The notes beneath the pieces are model-generated. The model had not been told where the DNA came from. It saw nothing but the letters and a program-made list of their open reading frames with translations, and made no database searches. Shown here piece after piece: positions 9,170 to 17,637 of a DNA stretch of 64,000 bases; within the stretch, counting starts at the first letter, position 1, and the number at the start of each line of letters is the position of its first letter. Source of the DNA: Marinobacter alexandrii (GTDB taxonomy: Bacteria > Bacteroidota > Bacteroidia > Cytophagales > Cyclobacteriaceae). Made by a program: the position numbers and the translations under genes. Where the stretch lies: positions 682,001 to 746,000 of the forward strand of contig JBDWTN010000007.1 of the NCBI GenBank assembly GCA_039984955.1, read 5' to 3'.

Positions 9170-9848
9170 CTCTCATTATAAACTCTGCTATCTGAAAGTC
9201 CAATTCTGTATCGATATCAATAGAGTTTTCTTCACTCATTTCTACTTTTACAATCCGTTCCATCAGGGTTATCTCCTTTTCTCTCAAAGTATCAATTCTT
9301 ATTGCATATATAGCCCCGTTTAACTCATAAACAGGTGGACAATCCTGTCTTCTTTGAAAGAATCCTTTCTTAGATTTTTCTAAAAAACCACTCTTATTTT
9401 CTTCAAACAATACGTAATAAGGATTTGATTTAGTTTCAACCACTGAAACTACACAATCTACATCTTTATTAAAGGCATTTAAAGCTCTTAGGATATCAGA
9501 GGATTTTCGCAAAGGGCTTGTTGGTTGTAACATGACTACACTTTGATAATCAATTCCATTAGTGCTATAGTAATCAACAGCATGTAATAAGACTTCCCTG
9601 CTTGAGGAGTTGTCCTGAGCTAAGTCTATAGATCTTATAAATGGCACCTCTAAGCCCATCTCCTTTGCTATTTCTACTATATCAAGATCATCAGTTGAAA
9701 CACAAATATTTTTCTTGTCAGTGACTTTCAATGTCTCTTCAAGGGTATAAGCAATCAAAGGCTTTCCATTGAGCAAACGTTTATTTTTATTAGGAACGCC
9801 TTTAGATCCAGCCCTGGCTGGAATAACAAATAAAGATTCGCTAGTCAT
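9159..9848 (-). CDS. CMP-nonulosonate synthetase (NeuA/LegF/PseF family)
   Basis: A 229-residue acylneuraminate cytidylyltransferase. The N-terminal FVIPARAGSKGVPNKNKR motif binds CTP, followed by GKPLIAYTLE and VVMLQPTSPLR, all typical of the family. It activates an 8- or 9-carbon 2-keto sugar acid with CTP to give the CMP donor. It is the last gene of the minus-strand cassette and overlaps the aminotransferase gene by 8 bases. Which acid it uses (neuraminic, legionaminic, pseudaminic or another) cannot be decided from sequence alone; the neighbouring genes argue for an unusual one. Confidence 0.93.
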   Translation of the reverse strand: MTSESLFVIPARAGSKGVPNKNKRLLNGKPLIAYTLEETLKVTDKKNICVSTDDLDIVEIAKEMGLEVPFIRSIDLAQDNSSSREVLLHAVDYYSTNGIDYQSVVMLQPTSPLRKSSDILRALNAFNKDVDCVVSVVETKSNPYYVLFEENKSGFLEKSKKGFFQRRQDCPPVYELNGAIYAIRIDTLREKEITLMERIVKVEMSEENSIDIDTELDFQIAEFIMRANP

Positions 9849-10947
9849 AAAATTTTTTAATTGCGGCTATGATTAAATCCACCTCTGAGTTCTTCAAAGT
9901 AGGAAAAGAAGGTAAACTAAGTCCAGATTTTGAAACAGACTCTGACACATCGTATCCACCCTTTTTAAAATCTGAATATACAGGCATAGTACTAATAGGG
10001 TAAAAAGCTGGTCTTGTTTCTACTCCATGCTTATGTAGATATTGACTTAAGTCATTGGTCGAAACATTTTTAAATAATGGAGTAAATAGCCAATTTGAAC
10101 TCAAGGAACCTGCTTCAGTTTTCTGAAATTTAATTGAACCAATGGGTGCTAGCCCATCAACATATCTTTTCACTATGCTACTTTTCTTCTGAAGAATATC
10201 TTGAATGTGTTCGAGCTGAGCACAACCTATTGCAGCTTGCATATTGGTCAGTCTATAATTAAATCCAATATGTTCATGCCAATATCTCCTATCCGGACTC
10301 ATTCCATGATCTCTTAGAACTTTGGCATATTCAAACGTCTTTTGATTTTTAAACAAAATAGCCCCTCCTTCACCGGTGGTAATAGTCTTATTACCATAAA
10401 AGCTAAAGGTACTTACATCACCAAAAGAGCCTGCAATTTTTTTCTTGTATGTACTCCCAAGTCCTTCTGCGTTATCCTCGATAATTAAAAGCCCATGTTT
10501 GTTAGCAATAGTGCAGATTTCATCCATATCACATGGGTTTCCATATAAATGAACGGGCATGATTGCTTTTGTCTTGGAAGAGATGTATTGATCAAGCTTA
10601 TTGCAATCAATGTTGTATGTTTCAGCATCTACTTCTGCCAAAACAGGTGTAGCACCAGCATGAATTATTGCATTTACAGATGACGCAAAAGTAAGATTGG
10701 GAACAATTACTTCATCTCCTTTACCAATGCCAAGGCTCACCAAACCTAGGTGCAAGGCAACCGTCCCATTGGATACGGCAAGTGCATAATCGACTTCATG
10801 AAAGGCCGCAAATTCTTTTTCAAACTGGTCAACATATTTTCCCTTAGAAGAAATCCAGCCTGAATCAATTGCATCAATCAGGTAAGTCTTTTCATTGCCT
10901 GATAAATCAGGCTCCATGATCGGAATCATTTTTCTTTTTTCACTCAT
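9841..10947 (-). CDS. DegT/DnrJ/EryC1 aminotransferase, GDP-perosamine synthase-like
   Basis: A 368-residue PLP-dependent sugar aminotransferase. The Schiff-base lysine is K187 in FSFYGNKTITTGEGG. The segments MEPDLSGNEKTYL, DSGWISSKGKYVDQFE, YGNPCDMDEI and GMSPDRRYWHEHIGFNYRLT closely follow the RfbE/Per (perosamine synthetase) pattern as I know it, which aminates C4 of GDP-4-keto-6-deoxymannose using glutamate. A Gmd that would supply this substrate is three genes upstream. It overlaps its neighbours by 8 and 4 bases. Aminotransferase assignment is certain; perosamine specificity is inferred from the motifs and the Gmd. Confidence 0.9.
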   Translation of the reverse strand: MSEKRKMIPIMEPDLSGNEKTYLIDAIDSGWISSKGKYVDQFEKEFAAFHEVDYALAVSNGTVALHLGLVSLGIGKGDEVIVPNLTFASSVNAIIHAGATPVLAEVDAETYNIDCNKLDQYISSKTKAIMPVHLYGNPCDMDEICTIANKHGLLIIEDNAEGLGSTYKKKIAGSFGDVSTFSFYGNKTITTGEGGAILFKNQKTFEYAKVLRDHGMSPDRRYWHEHIGFNYRLTNMQAAIGCAQLEHIQDILQKKSSIVKRYVDGLAPIGSIKFQKTEAGSLSSNWLFTPLFKNVSTNDLSQYLHKHGVETRPAFYPISTMPVYSDFKKGGYDVSESVSKSGLSLPSFPTLKNSEVDLIIAAIKKFYD

Positions 10948-11789
10948 ATAGATGAACGCAATAAAGATATTTGATTTTTAATATCACCTATTGACTGGTT
11001 TTTAACCTCTAGAACATGGGGGATCGAATTAAATCCTTTCATATACTTCAAAAACCAATAATCGTCGGTTAAAGGCTCATTTGAATCCTTGATACCATCA
11101 TTATCACTATGATGGATGTAGCCAATCTGATGAGACAGCTCTTTAACCGCCTCATTCATATCAAAATCCAGACTTTTGGCAGATACTTTCAAATGAGCAG
11201 TATCAAGCAAAAAACCTAGCGATTCAGTTGAAACATACTGAAAGACCTTTAATATTTCCCATGGCTCTACACATAAGAGTGGGTTCACTCCATCTGTTCT
11301 CATATTGGTTTGCATCAGCACATTATTCTCAAAAAGAAATTGAACATCTCTTTTAGATGCCTCCTCTGATAGCATCAGACATGAGTCAATAAAAGTATCC
11401 CAATTGGTTTCTCTATTGATATATTCTGGCTGCAAAAGCTTTTCTCCCAAAGATTCTGGAGATGGGTCCAAACAAAAGCCTGCATGTGCTGAAAAGTATT
11501 TCAATCGACAATGAGAGGCTAGTTCAATTCCCTGCTTACAATGATTGCGTGACAGCTCTAGAATAGCTTCATTCTGACTAGCCAAATTAAGAACAAATGG
11601 GGTTTCCGGCGGAGGAAAATAGTTGTGAGGCAGTCGATCTATTGTTAGTGAGCGAAATTGATTTGCCAATTCTATACTTGGATCAAAATTGGCACTAAAT
11701 TCAATAGAAAAGTCTTGTTCTATAGCTATTTGATCAATTTCTTGTATCGAAAGATTTTTAAATGCTACACTACTTACAAAAATATTCAT
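10944..11789 (-). CDS. TIM-barrel sugar isomerase/epimerase-like protein
   Basis: A 281-residue protein of the xylose-isomerase-like/AP-endonuclease-2 TIM-barrel superfamily. Candidate metal ligands are spread as expected for the fold: E in FLFENNVL (near 153), D and H in LLDTAHLK (near 195), HHSDNDG (near 225) and E in VLEVKN (near 263). Relatives isomerise or epimerise free or phosphorylated sugars. It lies inside the nonulosonate cassette, overlapping the aminotransferase gene and the GNAT gene by 4 bases each. Epimerising the free 4-amino-6-deoxyhexose before condensation with PEP is one possible role, offered as inference only. Confidence 0.75.
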   Translation of the reverse strand: MNIFVSSVAFKNLSIQEIDQIAIEQDFSIEFSANFDPSIELANQFRSLTIDRLPHNYFPPPETPFVLNLASQNEAILELSRNHCKQGIELASHCRLKYFSAHAGFCLDPSPESLGEKLLQPEYINRETNWDTFIDSCLMLSEEASKRDVQFLFENNVLMQTNMRTDGVNPLLCVEPWEILKVFQYVSTESLGFLLDTAHLKVSAKSLDFDMNEAVKELSHQIGYIHHSDNDGIKDSNEPLTDDYWFLKYMKGFNSIPHVLEVKNQSIGDIKNQISLLRSSI

Positions 11790-12211
11790 AGTGACAATTT
11801 CATAAAACGAATATTTTCCTCAACACTGCTTAACCTAAATCCGAATCTTACATAAAGCTGGATTGCCTCATTGTTATCACTATCCACACTTAATTGAATC
11901 TCCTCAACCTCCATTCTTTTTGCAGATTTAATAAGCTCATTCATTATAAGTTTCCCAATACCTTTTCCCCTAAACCGCTCTGCAACACAAATACCCAACC
12001 AAGTAATTCCATCTTCAGGATCCAAATGACCATATCCAACGGGTTGATTGTTATTCATTACGACTAAAGTTTTAAGGTGATTTAAGATCACCTCATAGGG
12101 TCTTTTTTCAAAGTATCTAAATGCAGACAGGGAGCTACCAGCGACTCTTAAAAACGATTTTACCTCTGAGAGAGATGCATCCTCAATACTGAAATCACCA
12201 TTCAATCGCAT
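11786..12211 (-). CDS. GNAT-family N-acetyltransferase, candidate amino-sugar acyltransferase
   Basis: A 141-residue GNAT domain with the acetyl-CoA pyrophosphate loop RFRGKGIGK in the usual motif A position and a C-terminal YVRFGFRL segment. PseH of pseudaminic acid synthesis, which acetylates the 4-amino group of a UDP-linked 4-amino-4,6-dideoxyhexose, has the same fold and similar size. Here the gene sits between NeuB-like synthase (17-base overlap) and the TIM-barrel gene (4-base overlap), so acylation of the C4 amino group made by the perosamine-synthase-like enzyme is the simplest reading. Substrate and acyl donor are inferred. Confidence 0.85.
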   Translation of the reverse strand: MRLNGDFSIEDASLSEVKSFLRVAGSSLSAFRYFEKRPYEVILNHLKTLVVMNNNQPVGYGHLDPEDGITWLGICVAERFRGKGIGKLIMNELIKSAKRMEVEEIQLSVDSDNNEAIQLYVRFGFRLSSVEENIRFMKLSL

Positions 12212-13250
12212 CTTGAGTTATTGGTTCGTCAGTTTTGATATCACAAGCTAATTCCTTCCCGATCACTTCGTAATACTTAGTTGGGGAAAGTCCGTTCATT
12301 GGTCGCTTAAATCCAATGTCATCTTCTCCTAAGGTATGTCCTTTCCTGAGATCCTTATTTACGATCATACTTCGTCGCATTCCGTACGTATTTTTTTTCT
12401 CGGCCTCAGTTGGACTTTTTGTTTCTAAGCCCAAAGATTTTTCTACTTGTCGGACACCTTCAACTAACTCCTTGAATTGTTCAGGGTTCAACGAACTGCT
12501 ATGATCAGGGCCTGGCATACTGGTATCCAGAGTGAAGTGCTTTTCAATAACCCTTGCACCAAGAGCTACAGCACTGAAGCATGCATAATTATTTGTTACA
12601 TGGTCTGAATATCCGATTGTCACATTCAAATTACGCCCCATGGAAACCATCGCATTAATGTTTGAATCTTCTATGAGTGAAGGATAATTGGTTGTGCACT
12701 GAAGCAAAATTATTTCTGAATCTACTCCTCTGAGAAATTCCATAGTCTGAATGACTTCTTCTTCTGTACACATTCCAGTAGAAAGGATCAAGGGCTTCCC
12801 AAATGAGGCTAAATATTTCAAAAAGGGGTATTCAACAAATTGTCCCGACGCAACTTTAAAAGCCTTCACTCCCAGATTGTTTAAGAAATCAGCATCTTCC
12901 TCATTGTAAGGAGTTGATAAAAAGAGAATGTTTTGACGTTCACATTCCTGAAGAATTAGATCATAATCTTCCAAGCTCAACTCCAGTTGTTTCAACATGT
13001 CAAACTGTGACTCGTCTTTATCTGTAGTCTTCAATTGATAAGAAGCTTTTGGCGATGTTTGGGTCACAATTCGATCAGCTTTGAAAGTCTGGAATTTAAC
13101 ACAATCAGCTCCTGCTTTTTTCGCTTCCTTTATCAAATTCAAAGCGAGTGCAACATCTCCATTATGATTTACTCCTGCCTCCGCAATAATGAAGGCGGGT
13201 TGGCCTTTTCCAATCAGCTTATCTCCTATCCGTATGTTATCAATGCTCAT
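12195..13250 (-). CDS. NeuB-family nonulosonic acid synthase
   Basis: A 351-residue PEP-dependent sialic-acid-synthase family enzyme. The TIM-barrel NeuB domain (about 1-270) shows IIAEAGVNHNGD, GADCVKFQTFK, LSTPYNEEDADFL, FKVASGQ, LILSTGMCTEEEV, and the metal-binding EKHFTLD; a C-terminal SAF (antifreeze-like) domain follows (about 285-350). It condenses PEP with an N-acyl-mannosamine-type aldehyde sugar. No NeuC, LegG or PseG to make the standard substrate is encoded in the window. Its start shares a base with the gmd stop (13250), indicating tight coupling with GDP-sugar synthesis. Product type is open. Confidence 0.93.
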   Translation of the reverse strand: MSIDNIRIGDKLIGKGQPAFIIAEAGVNHNGDVALALNLIKEAKKAGADCVKFQTFKADRIVTQTSPKASYQLKTTDKDESQFDMLKQLELSLEDYDLILQECERQNILFLSTPYNEEDADFLNNLGVKAFKVASGQFVEYPFLKYLASFGKPLILSTGMCTEEEVIQTMEFLRGVDSEIILLQCTTNYPSLIEDSNINAMVSMGRNLNVTIGYSDHVTNNYACFSAVALGARVIEKHFTLDTSMPGPDHSSSLNPEQFKELVEGVRQVEKSLGLETKSPTEAEKKNTYGMRRSMIVNKDLRKGHTLGEDDIGFKRPMNGLSPTKYYEVIGKELACDIKTDEPITQDAIEW

Positions 13251-14287
13251 TATTTTTTCGAAAGTTCAGCTTGCATCATTAAATCAACTAGTTGTTCAAA
13301 ACCAACTTTTGGCTTCCACCCTAGTATCTTTTTTGCACGTGAGGCATCCCCAATCAGAAGGTCAACTTCTGTAGGTCTAAAATAGTATGGATCAATCTCT
13401 ACCAACACTTTACCCGTTTCGGCATCAATCCCTTTCTCATCCTTTCCTTCTCCTTCCCACTTGAGGGAGATGTCTATGTGGGTAAAAGCTCTTTCTACAA
13501 ACTCTCGTACGGTATGAGTTTCACCAGTCGCTATAACCATATCTTCAGGTTTCTCTTCCTGTAACATGGCCCACATGGCCTCTACATATTCTTTTGCATA
13601 TCCCCAATCTCGCTTAGCATCAAGGTTTCCCAGATACAACTTGTCTTGATTACCTAACTTAATATTTTTAACTGCTAATGTGATCTTTCGCGTCACAAAG
13701 GCTTCTCCTCTTCGTGGGGATTCATGATTGAAGAGTATTCCATTTACTGCATAAATTCCATAAGCTTCCCGGTAATTTTTCACCATCCAGTAAGCATATT
13801 GTTTCGCGATAGCGTATGGGCTCCTCGGATTAAATGGTGTTTCCTCCGTTTGGGGTACTTCCAGAGCCTTACCATACAGTTCACTAGTAGAAGCTTGATA
13901 AAATCTAACTTTCTTCTCAATACTTAAGTCCCTTATAGCCTCTAAAATCCTCAATGTTCCCATCGCATCAACATTGGCCGTATATTCAGGTACATCAAAG
14001 GAAACCTTCACATGGCTTTGAGCTGCCAGGTTATAAATTTCATCTGGTGAGATATCTCTTATGAGTTTTACAAGATTTGATGAATCTGTAACATCGCCAT
14101 AGTGCAGAAAAAATCGCTCTGCATTTTGTGGAGACTTTATGAGATGACGTATTCTATCTAGGCTGTGGGTCGGTTGACTAGAGCTTCTACGAATTCCATG
14201 AACTTCATACCCCTTTTCAAGAAGGAATTCCACAAGATAAGATCCATCTTGTCCCGTGACACCAGTTACTAATGCTTTTTTAGCCAT
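13250..14287 (-). CDS. gmd: GDP-mannose 4,6-dehydratase
   Basis: A 345-residue extended short-chain dehydrogenase. The NADP-binding [12 protein letters not shown] motif (residues 7-18), the catalytic T134 with the adjacent Glu in STSEL, and the Y158-x3-K162 pair (SPYAIAK) are all present, as are the Gmd-specific [13 protein letters not shown] and [17 protein letters not shown] blocks. It converts GDP-D-mannose to GDP-4-keto-6-deoxy-D-mannose. No GDP-fucose synthase (WcaG/Fcl) follows; instead the same operon holds a perosamine-synthase-like aminotransferase, so GDP-perosamine is the predicted product line. UDP-GlcNAc dehydratases (LegB/PseB) lack these Gmd blocks. Confidence 0.95.
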   Translation of the reverse strand: MAKKALVTGVTGQDGSYLVEFLLEKGYEVHGIRRSSSQPTHSLDRIRHLIKSPQNAERFFLHYGDVTDSSNLVKLIRDISPDEIYNLAAQSHVKVSFDVPEYTANVDAMGTLRILEAIRDLSIEKKVRFYQASTSELYGKALEVPQTEETPFNPRSPYAIAKQYAYWMVKNYREAYGIYAVNGILFNHESPRRGEAFVTRKITLAVKNIKLGNQDKLYLGNLDAKRDWGYAKEYVEAMWAMLQEEKPEDMVIATGETHTVREFVERAFTHIDISLKWEGEGKDEKGIDAETGKVLVEIDPYYFRPTEVDLLIGDASRAKKILGWKPKVGFEQLVDLMMQAELSKK

Positions 14288-14329
14288 GTATTGATTAATG
14301 AGAAAAACTGCTCAAAACTACTTCGATTA

Positions 14330-15826
14330 TCATTCTGACAGAAGAAACTTAAGAATTCTGTCATGAACTTTTCCATCTATTACGTGGGCATACTTATCAA
14401 TATACTTCTGATATTCCTTTTTATAACTTTTTGAACCTGCAAGTTCTTCTTTAATGGCCTCCATGAGATCTTCAGAATTTGTCACATTAGATGCTATTCC
14501 TTCTTTGACATATGATGCAATATCTCTATTCAAATAATCAACTGTTATTAATGGAATTTGGAAATATATAGCCTCCTGGCCAACAGTAGAAAAGGCTGTT
14601 ATCACTATATCTGTATTTGCCAACTGTACGTACAAATCCTCCTCAGCCTCAATACTTAAGTCCTTGTAGCTCACTTCATCAGCCCACTTTTGATATTTCT
14701 CAACGTTCTTTTCAAGAGGATGTGTTCTGACAAACATTTCTAGATTATCATTTTGATCAGCAAATGCCCTAAATACCATTTTTGCTGTATGTTCAGTATA
14801 AGACTCATCTTTATGAGGTTGAGAAGCAAACATTACACGCTTGGACTTAGACTTAGTGGCTCCTTTCAAATCAGCAATTATATCCGTTCGTAGATGTCCT
14901 ACCTCTGATATACTTGCCGGCCAATTGTTATCCTTCAAAAACTCGGAAAAACTAGATCCCCATGTGAGAAATTGATTAGGAAAAAGATTCAGCTTTCTTT
15001 CTTCTGGACCATAAACATAGCCGGGATGTAGTTCATGAATACCTCCATGTTGTAATGCGATACAATCAATACCACACGCCGCACTTGCATTTAGAATACT
15101 TCTTTGATTGGGGCTGTACTCATCCAATATCAAGATTTTCTTGATTCCAGAAGATTCAAAATACCAGAGGTATGCTTCTTCTTTCCATGCAAAAAACAGG
15201 GTCGACTTTTGATACTTTAAAAAATTCCTATGAATAGTATTGAGAGTATCACTATCAAATGAACGGTCCTTGATAATTCCAAATTCTTTGGTGAGCCTTT
15301 TTTTAGTCTTAATCCAACTAAACGGATGAAGAATCAAATACTTAAATAAAATAATCTCTTCATACAGCCTTGGACGGGTTGAGATATTTCGAATATGCTT
15401 ATACCATTGGGAGGGGAACTGATTATCGTCGAAAGGGAGATTGAATCTATCGAGTAAGCCAATTTCACTCCAATCAATATAATCATATAAGTAAGTAAGA
15501 AGGATGTTGTCATATACAAAGCCTTTCTTTTTTAAAGTTTTTCCGTAGTATTCGCGAGTATCAACAATAAGCACATTCGGAATTCTTTTAGATGAAAAAA
15601 TACCCTTTATCAATCTGATCAACGAGGTTATAAAAAAAAGGAGAAGGGTAAATTTTGACCTTTTTTGATTAGCGATCTTATCTGCAGTAAGAGAAAGAAA
15701 GAGGCGGGATCGATTGAAGTAGAAAAGACGGGAATCAAAACCTAACTTATTAATCAATAAGGAGTAACGAGAAACTACACTTAAGATCTCTTGAGGAGTA
15801 TAATCAGCTATTCTTTTCGAAATCAT
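14330..15826 (-). CDS. Putative GT-B-like surface-glycan glycosyltransferase
   Basis: A 498-residue soluble protein without a confident family. The C-terminal half (about 230-470) looks like a GT-B nucleotide-sugar-binding lobe: LILDEYSPNQRSILNAS, an ALQHGGIHELHPGYVYGP turn, GHLRTD, an FVRTHPLEKN stretch, and STVGQEAIYFQIPLITVD, as in CDP-glycerol or polysialic-type transferases and UDP-GlcNAc epimerase-like folds. The position between gmd and the second aminotransferase, with 42- and 46-base gaps, suggests it transfers the CMP- or GDP-activated sugar made here. An alternative is a hydrolysing epimerase-like enzyme; length and the N-terminal half argue against that. Confidence 0.6.
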   Translation of the reverse strand: MISKRIADYTPQEILSVVSRYSLLINKLGFDSRLFYFNRSRLFLSLTADKIANQKRSKFTLLLFFITSLIRLIKGIFSSKRIPNVLIVDTREYYGKTLKKKGFVYDNILLTYLYDYIDWSEIGLLDRFNLPFDDNQFPSQWYKHIRNISTRPRLYEEIILFKYLILHPFSWIKTKKRLTKEFGIIKDRSFDSDTLNTIHRNFLKYQKSTLFFAWKEEAYLWYFESSGIKKILILDEYSPNQRSILNASAACGIDCIALQHGGIHELHPGYVYGPEERKLNLFPNQFLTWGSSFSEFLKDNNWPASISEVGHLRTDIIADLKGATKSKSKRVMFASQPHKDESYTEHTAKMVFRAFADQNDNLEMFVRTHPLEKNVEKYQKWADEVSYKDLSIEAEEDLYVQLANTDIVITAFSTVGQEAIYFQIPLITVDYLNRDIASYVKEGIASNVTNSEDLMEAIKEELAGSKSYKKEYQKYIDKYAHVIDGKVHDRILKFLLSE

Positions 15827-15872
15827 TTAAAAATCACTCTTGATATGACTATTCAAAAGACAGGCTAAATTG

Positions 15873-16961
15873 TCAAACATGATTTAAATTTTCACACACC
15901 CCTTCCACTTCTTCCTCTCGCATCTCAGGAAAAATAGGTAAAGAAAGTATTTCTGCACTTAGCTTCTCAGCGATTGGAAAATCTCCTGAATTGTGGCCTT
16001 TATAGGCATAGCTCTTCAACAAAGGTAAGGGGGTTGGATAGTGAATTGCACAGCCAATATTGGTCTCCTTCAGTCTATTCATCATTACATCTCTTTTCTC
16101 AGATTGTATGACATACAAGTGAAAAACATGACGCATTCCAGCTGGAACTATTGGCCTTTTAAAGGCATCAAGCTTATCTTCATACCAATCAGCAACCTGA
16201 ATTCTTGCATTTGTCCAACTCTCAAGATGTGGAAGCTTTACCTTCAAAATGGCTGCTTGCATGGTGTCTAATCGACTATTTTGTCCAATAATCTGATGGT
16301 CATGCTTTTTTAATTGTCCATGGTTGGAGAGCATTCTACAGGTATTTGCTAATTCATCATCATTGGTAATAATACATCCCGCATCACCATAGGCACCTAA
16401 GTTTTTTCCTGGATAAAATGAAAAAGTGGCTATATCTCCAAAGGTACCCACACGCTTCCCGTTTATCTCTGCACCATGTGCTTGAGCGCAATCTTCAATG
16501 ATTCGTAGATTGTACTTCTTTGAAAGTTTTATTATTTCAGTCATTCGAGCAGGTAGGCCATACAAATGAACAGGGATTATCGCTTTAGTTCTTTCTGTAA
16601 TTTTTGCTTCAATCAATTCGGGATTGATCGTTCTTTCATCTGCTAAGACATCTACAAAAACGGGTTCCGCTCCTACACTGTTTACAGCGCCAGCAGTACT
16701 TATCCAGGTCAATGCCGGAACAATTACTTCATCCCCTTCTCCGATACCGAGGGCCTTAAGTGCTATTTCAATTGCATCAGTACCGTTGGCCATACCTACG
16801 CAATGTTTAGCCCCAATGTATTTGGCAAAATCAACTTCGAATTCTTTAATGATTTCACCACCAATAAAGGAGGTTTGATTAATTACAAAGGCAATCGCCG
16901 CATCAATATCTTCTTTTATTGACTCATACTGAGCCTTTAAATCCACAAAAGGAATACTCAT
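15873..16961 (-). CDS. DegT/DnrJ/EryC1 sugar aminotransferase, WbpE/QdtB-like
   Basis: A second 362-residue PLP-dependent sugar aminotransferase, opening with the IPFVDLKAQYESI motif and carrying the Schiff-base lysine K186 in FSFYPGKNLGAYGDAG. This start and the PGKNLGA context are characteristic of 3-aminotransferases such as WbpE, QdtB and FdtB, which act on 3-keto sugars, and not of the perosamine synthase at 9841. Together with the adjacent hexapeptide acyltransferase (2-base gap) it would build an N-acylated 3-amino sugar. The required dehydrogenase or 3,4-isomerase is not in the window. Confidence 0.88.
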   Translation of the reverse strand: MSIPFVDLKAQYESIKEDIDAAIAFVINQTSFIGGEIIKEFEVDFAKYIGAKHCVGMANGTDAIEIALKALGIGEGDEVIVPALTWISTAGAVNSVGAEPVFVDVLADERTINPELIEAKITERTKAIIPVHLYGLPARMTEIIKLSKKYNLRIIEDCAQAHGAEINGKRVGTFGDIATFSFYPGKNLGAYGDAGCIITNDDELANTCRMLSNHGQLKKHDHQIIGQNSRLDTMQAAILKVKLPHLESWTNARIQVADWYEDKLDAFKRPIVPAGMRHVFHLYVIQSEKRDVMMNRLKETNIGCAIHYPTPLPLLKSYAYKGHNSGDFPIAEKLSAEILSLPIFPEMREEEVEGVCENLNHV

Positions 16962-16963
16962 AG

Positions 16964-17413
16964 TTATTTTAATTTCTTAGCAGGATTGCCAACGTAAGTG
17001 CCAGACTCTGCAATATCCTTAGTCACGACAGCTCCAGCTCCAATGACAACATTGTCACAAATTGAAACAGGCATAACTGTAGCATTTGATCCAATTGAGA
17101 CTTTGTTTCCAACGTTTGTTTGTTTCCATTTGGATTGATCTCCTCCAGCAGGACCTCCTTCACTAAATGTATCATTTATGAACATCACTCCGTGTCCAAT
17201 AAAACAATCTTCTCCTATAGAAACAAGTTCGCAGATAAATGAATGAGATTGAATTTTGGTTCTAGCACCAATTTTTACATCGCTTTGAATTTCTACAAAT
17301 GGCCCAACAAACACATTCTCAGCCAGTATGCAACCATAAAGATTACTTGGCATAATCACCTTTACGCTTTCATGCGCATCGACATTCTTTATTCCCGACT
17401 CAATTATTTTCAT
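16964..17413 (-). CDS. Left-handed beta-helix (hexapeptide) acyltransferase, WbpD/FdtC-like
   Basis: A 149-residue LbH acyltransferase built from repeated [LIV]-G-x4 hexapeptides over nearly its whole length (for instance VFVGPFVEI, VKIGARTKI, VVIGAGAVV) and ending in the usual YVGNPAKKLK. These trimeric enzymes acetylate or formylate amino groups of nucleotide sugars. It lies 2 bases upstream of the WbpE/QdtB-like aminotransferase, which probably makes its substrate, and overlaps the cytochrome b5-like gene by 4 bases. Acyl group and sugar are not determinable here. Confidence 0.86.
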   Translation of the reverse strand: MKIIESGIKNVDAHESVKVIMPSNLYGCILAENVFVGPFVEIQSDVKIGARTKIQSHSFICELVSIGEDCFIGHGVMFINDTFSEGGPAGGDQSKWKQTNVGNKVSIGSNATVMPVSICDNVVIGAGAVVTKDIAESGTYVGNPAKKLK

Positions 17414-17637
17414 TTGATCAACTCTCCTACAATCTGTAATTTCTCAAAAACTTTTGTATCGTGAGGCGCATCTTTCAATTCTTCAGTCAGATCCTGACCG
17501 GCCCAGTGCTCATAATGCTTTCCATTTTTCCATAATCTTGACTTTGTAACATCATAGATCACTCCCTGGTAAGCAATCCATGTTTCCTCACGATCATTCC
17601 CATTCCGAAGCGCCAACTGCTGAATTGTAAACCTCAT
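17410..17637 (-). CDS. Cytochrome b5-like heme/steroid-binding domain protein
   Basis: A 75-residue single-domain protein. The pattern WIAYQGVIYDVTKSRLW followed by HYEHWAGQDLTEEL and APHDTKVF is the short prokaryotic cytochrome b5-like form; the histidines near residues 42, 45 and 59 are candidate axial ligands. It has no signal peptide or membrane anchor, so it should be cytosolic. The gene abuts mutS2 (sharing base 17637) and overlaps the acyltransferase by 4 bases. A redox or ligand-binding role in sugar modification (for example as electron donor) is possible but unsupported. Confidence 0.82.
   Translation of the reverse strand: MRFTIQQLALRNGNDREETWIAYQGVIYDVTKSRLWKNGKHYEHWAGQDLTEELKDAPHDTKVFEKLQIVGELIK

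Noticed and set aside
9159-9848. Naming the product sialic, legionaminic or pseudaminic acid
   Set aside because: The required hydrolase or epimerase and UDP-sugar dehydratase are absent, and sequence of the CMP-synthetase alone does not decide.
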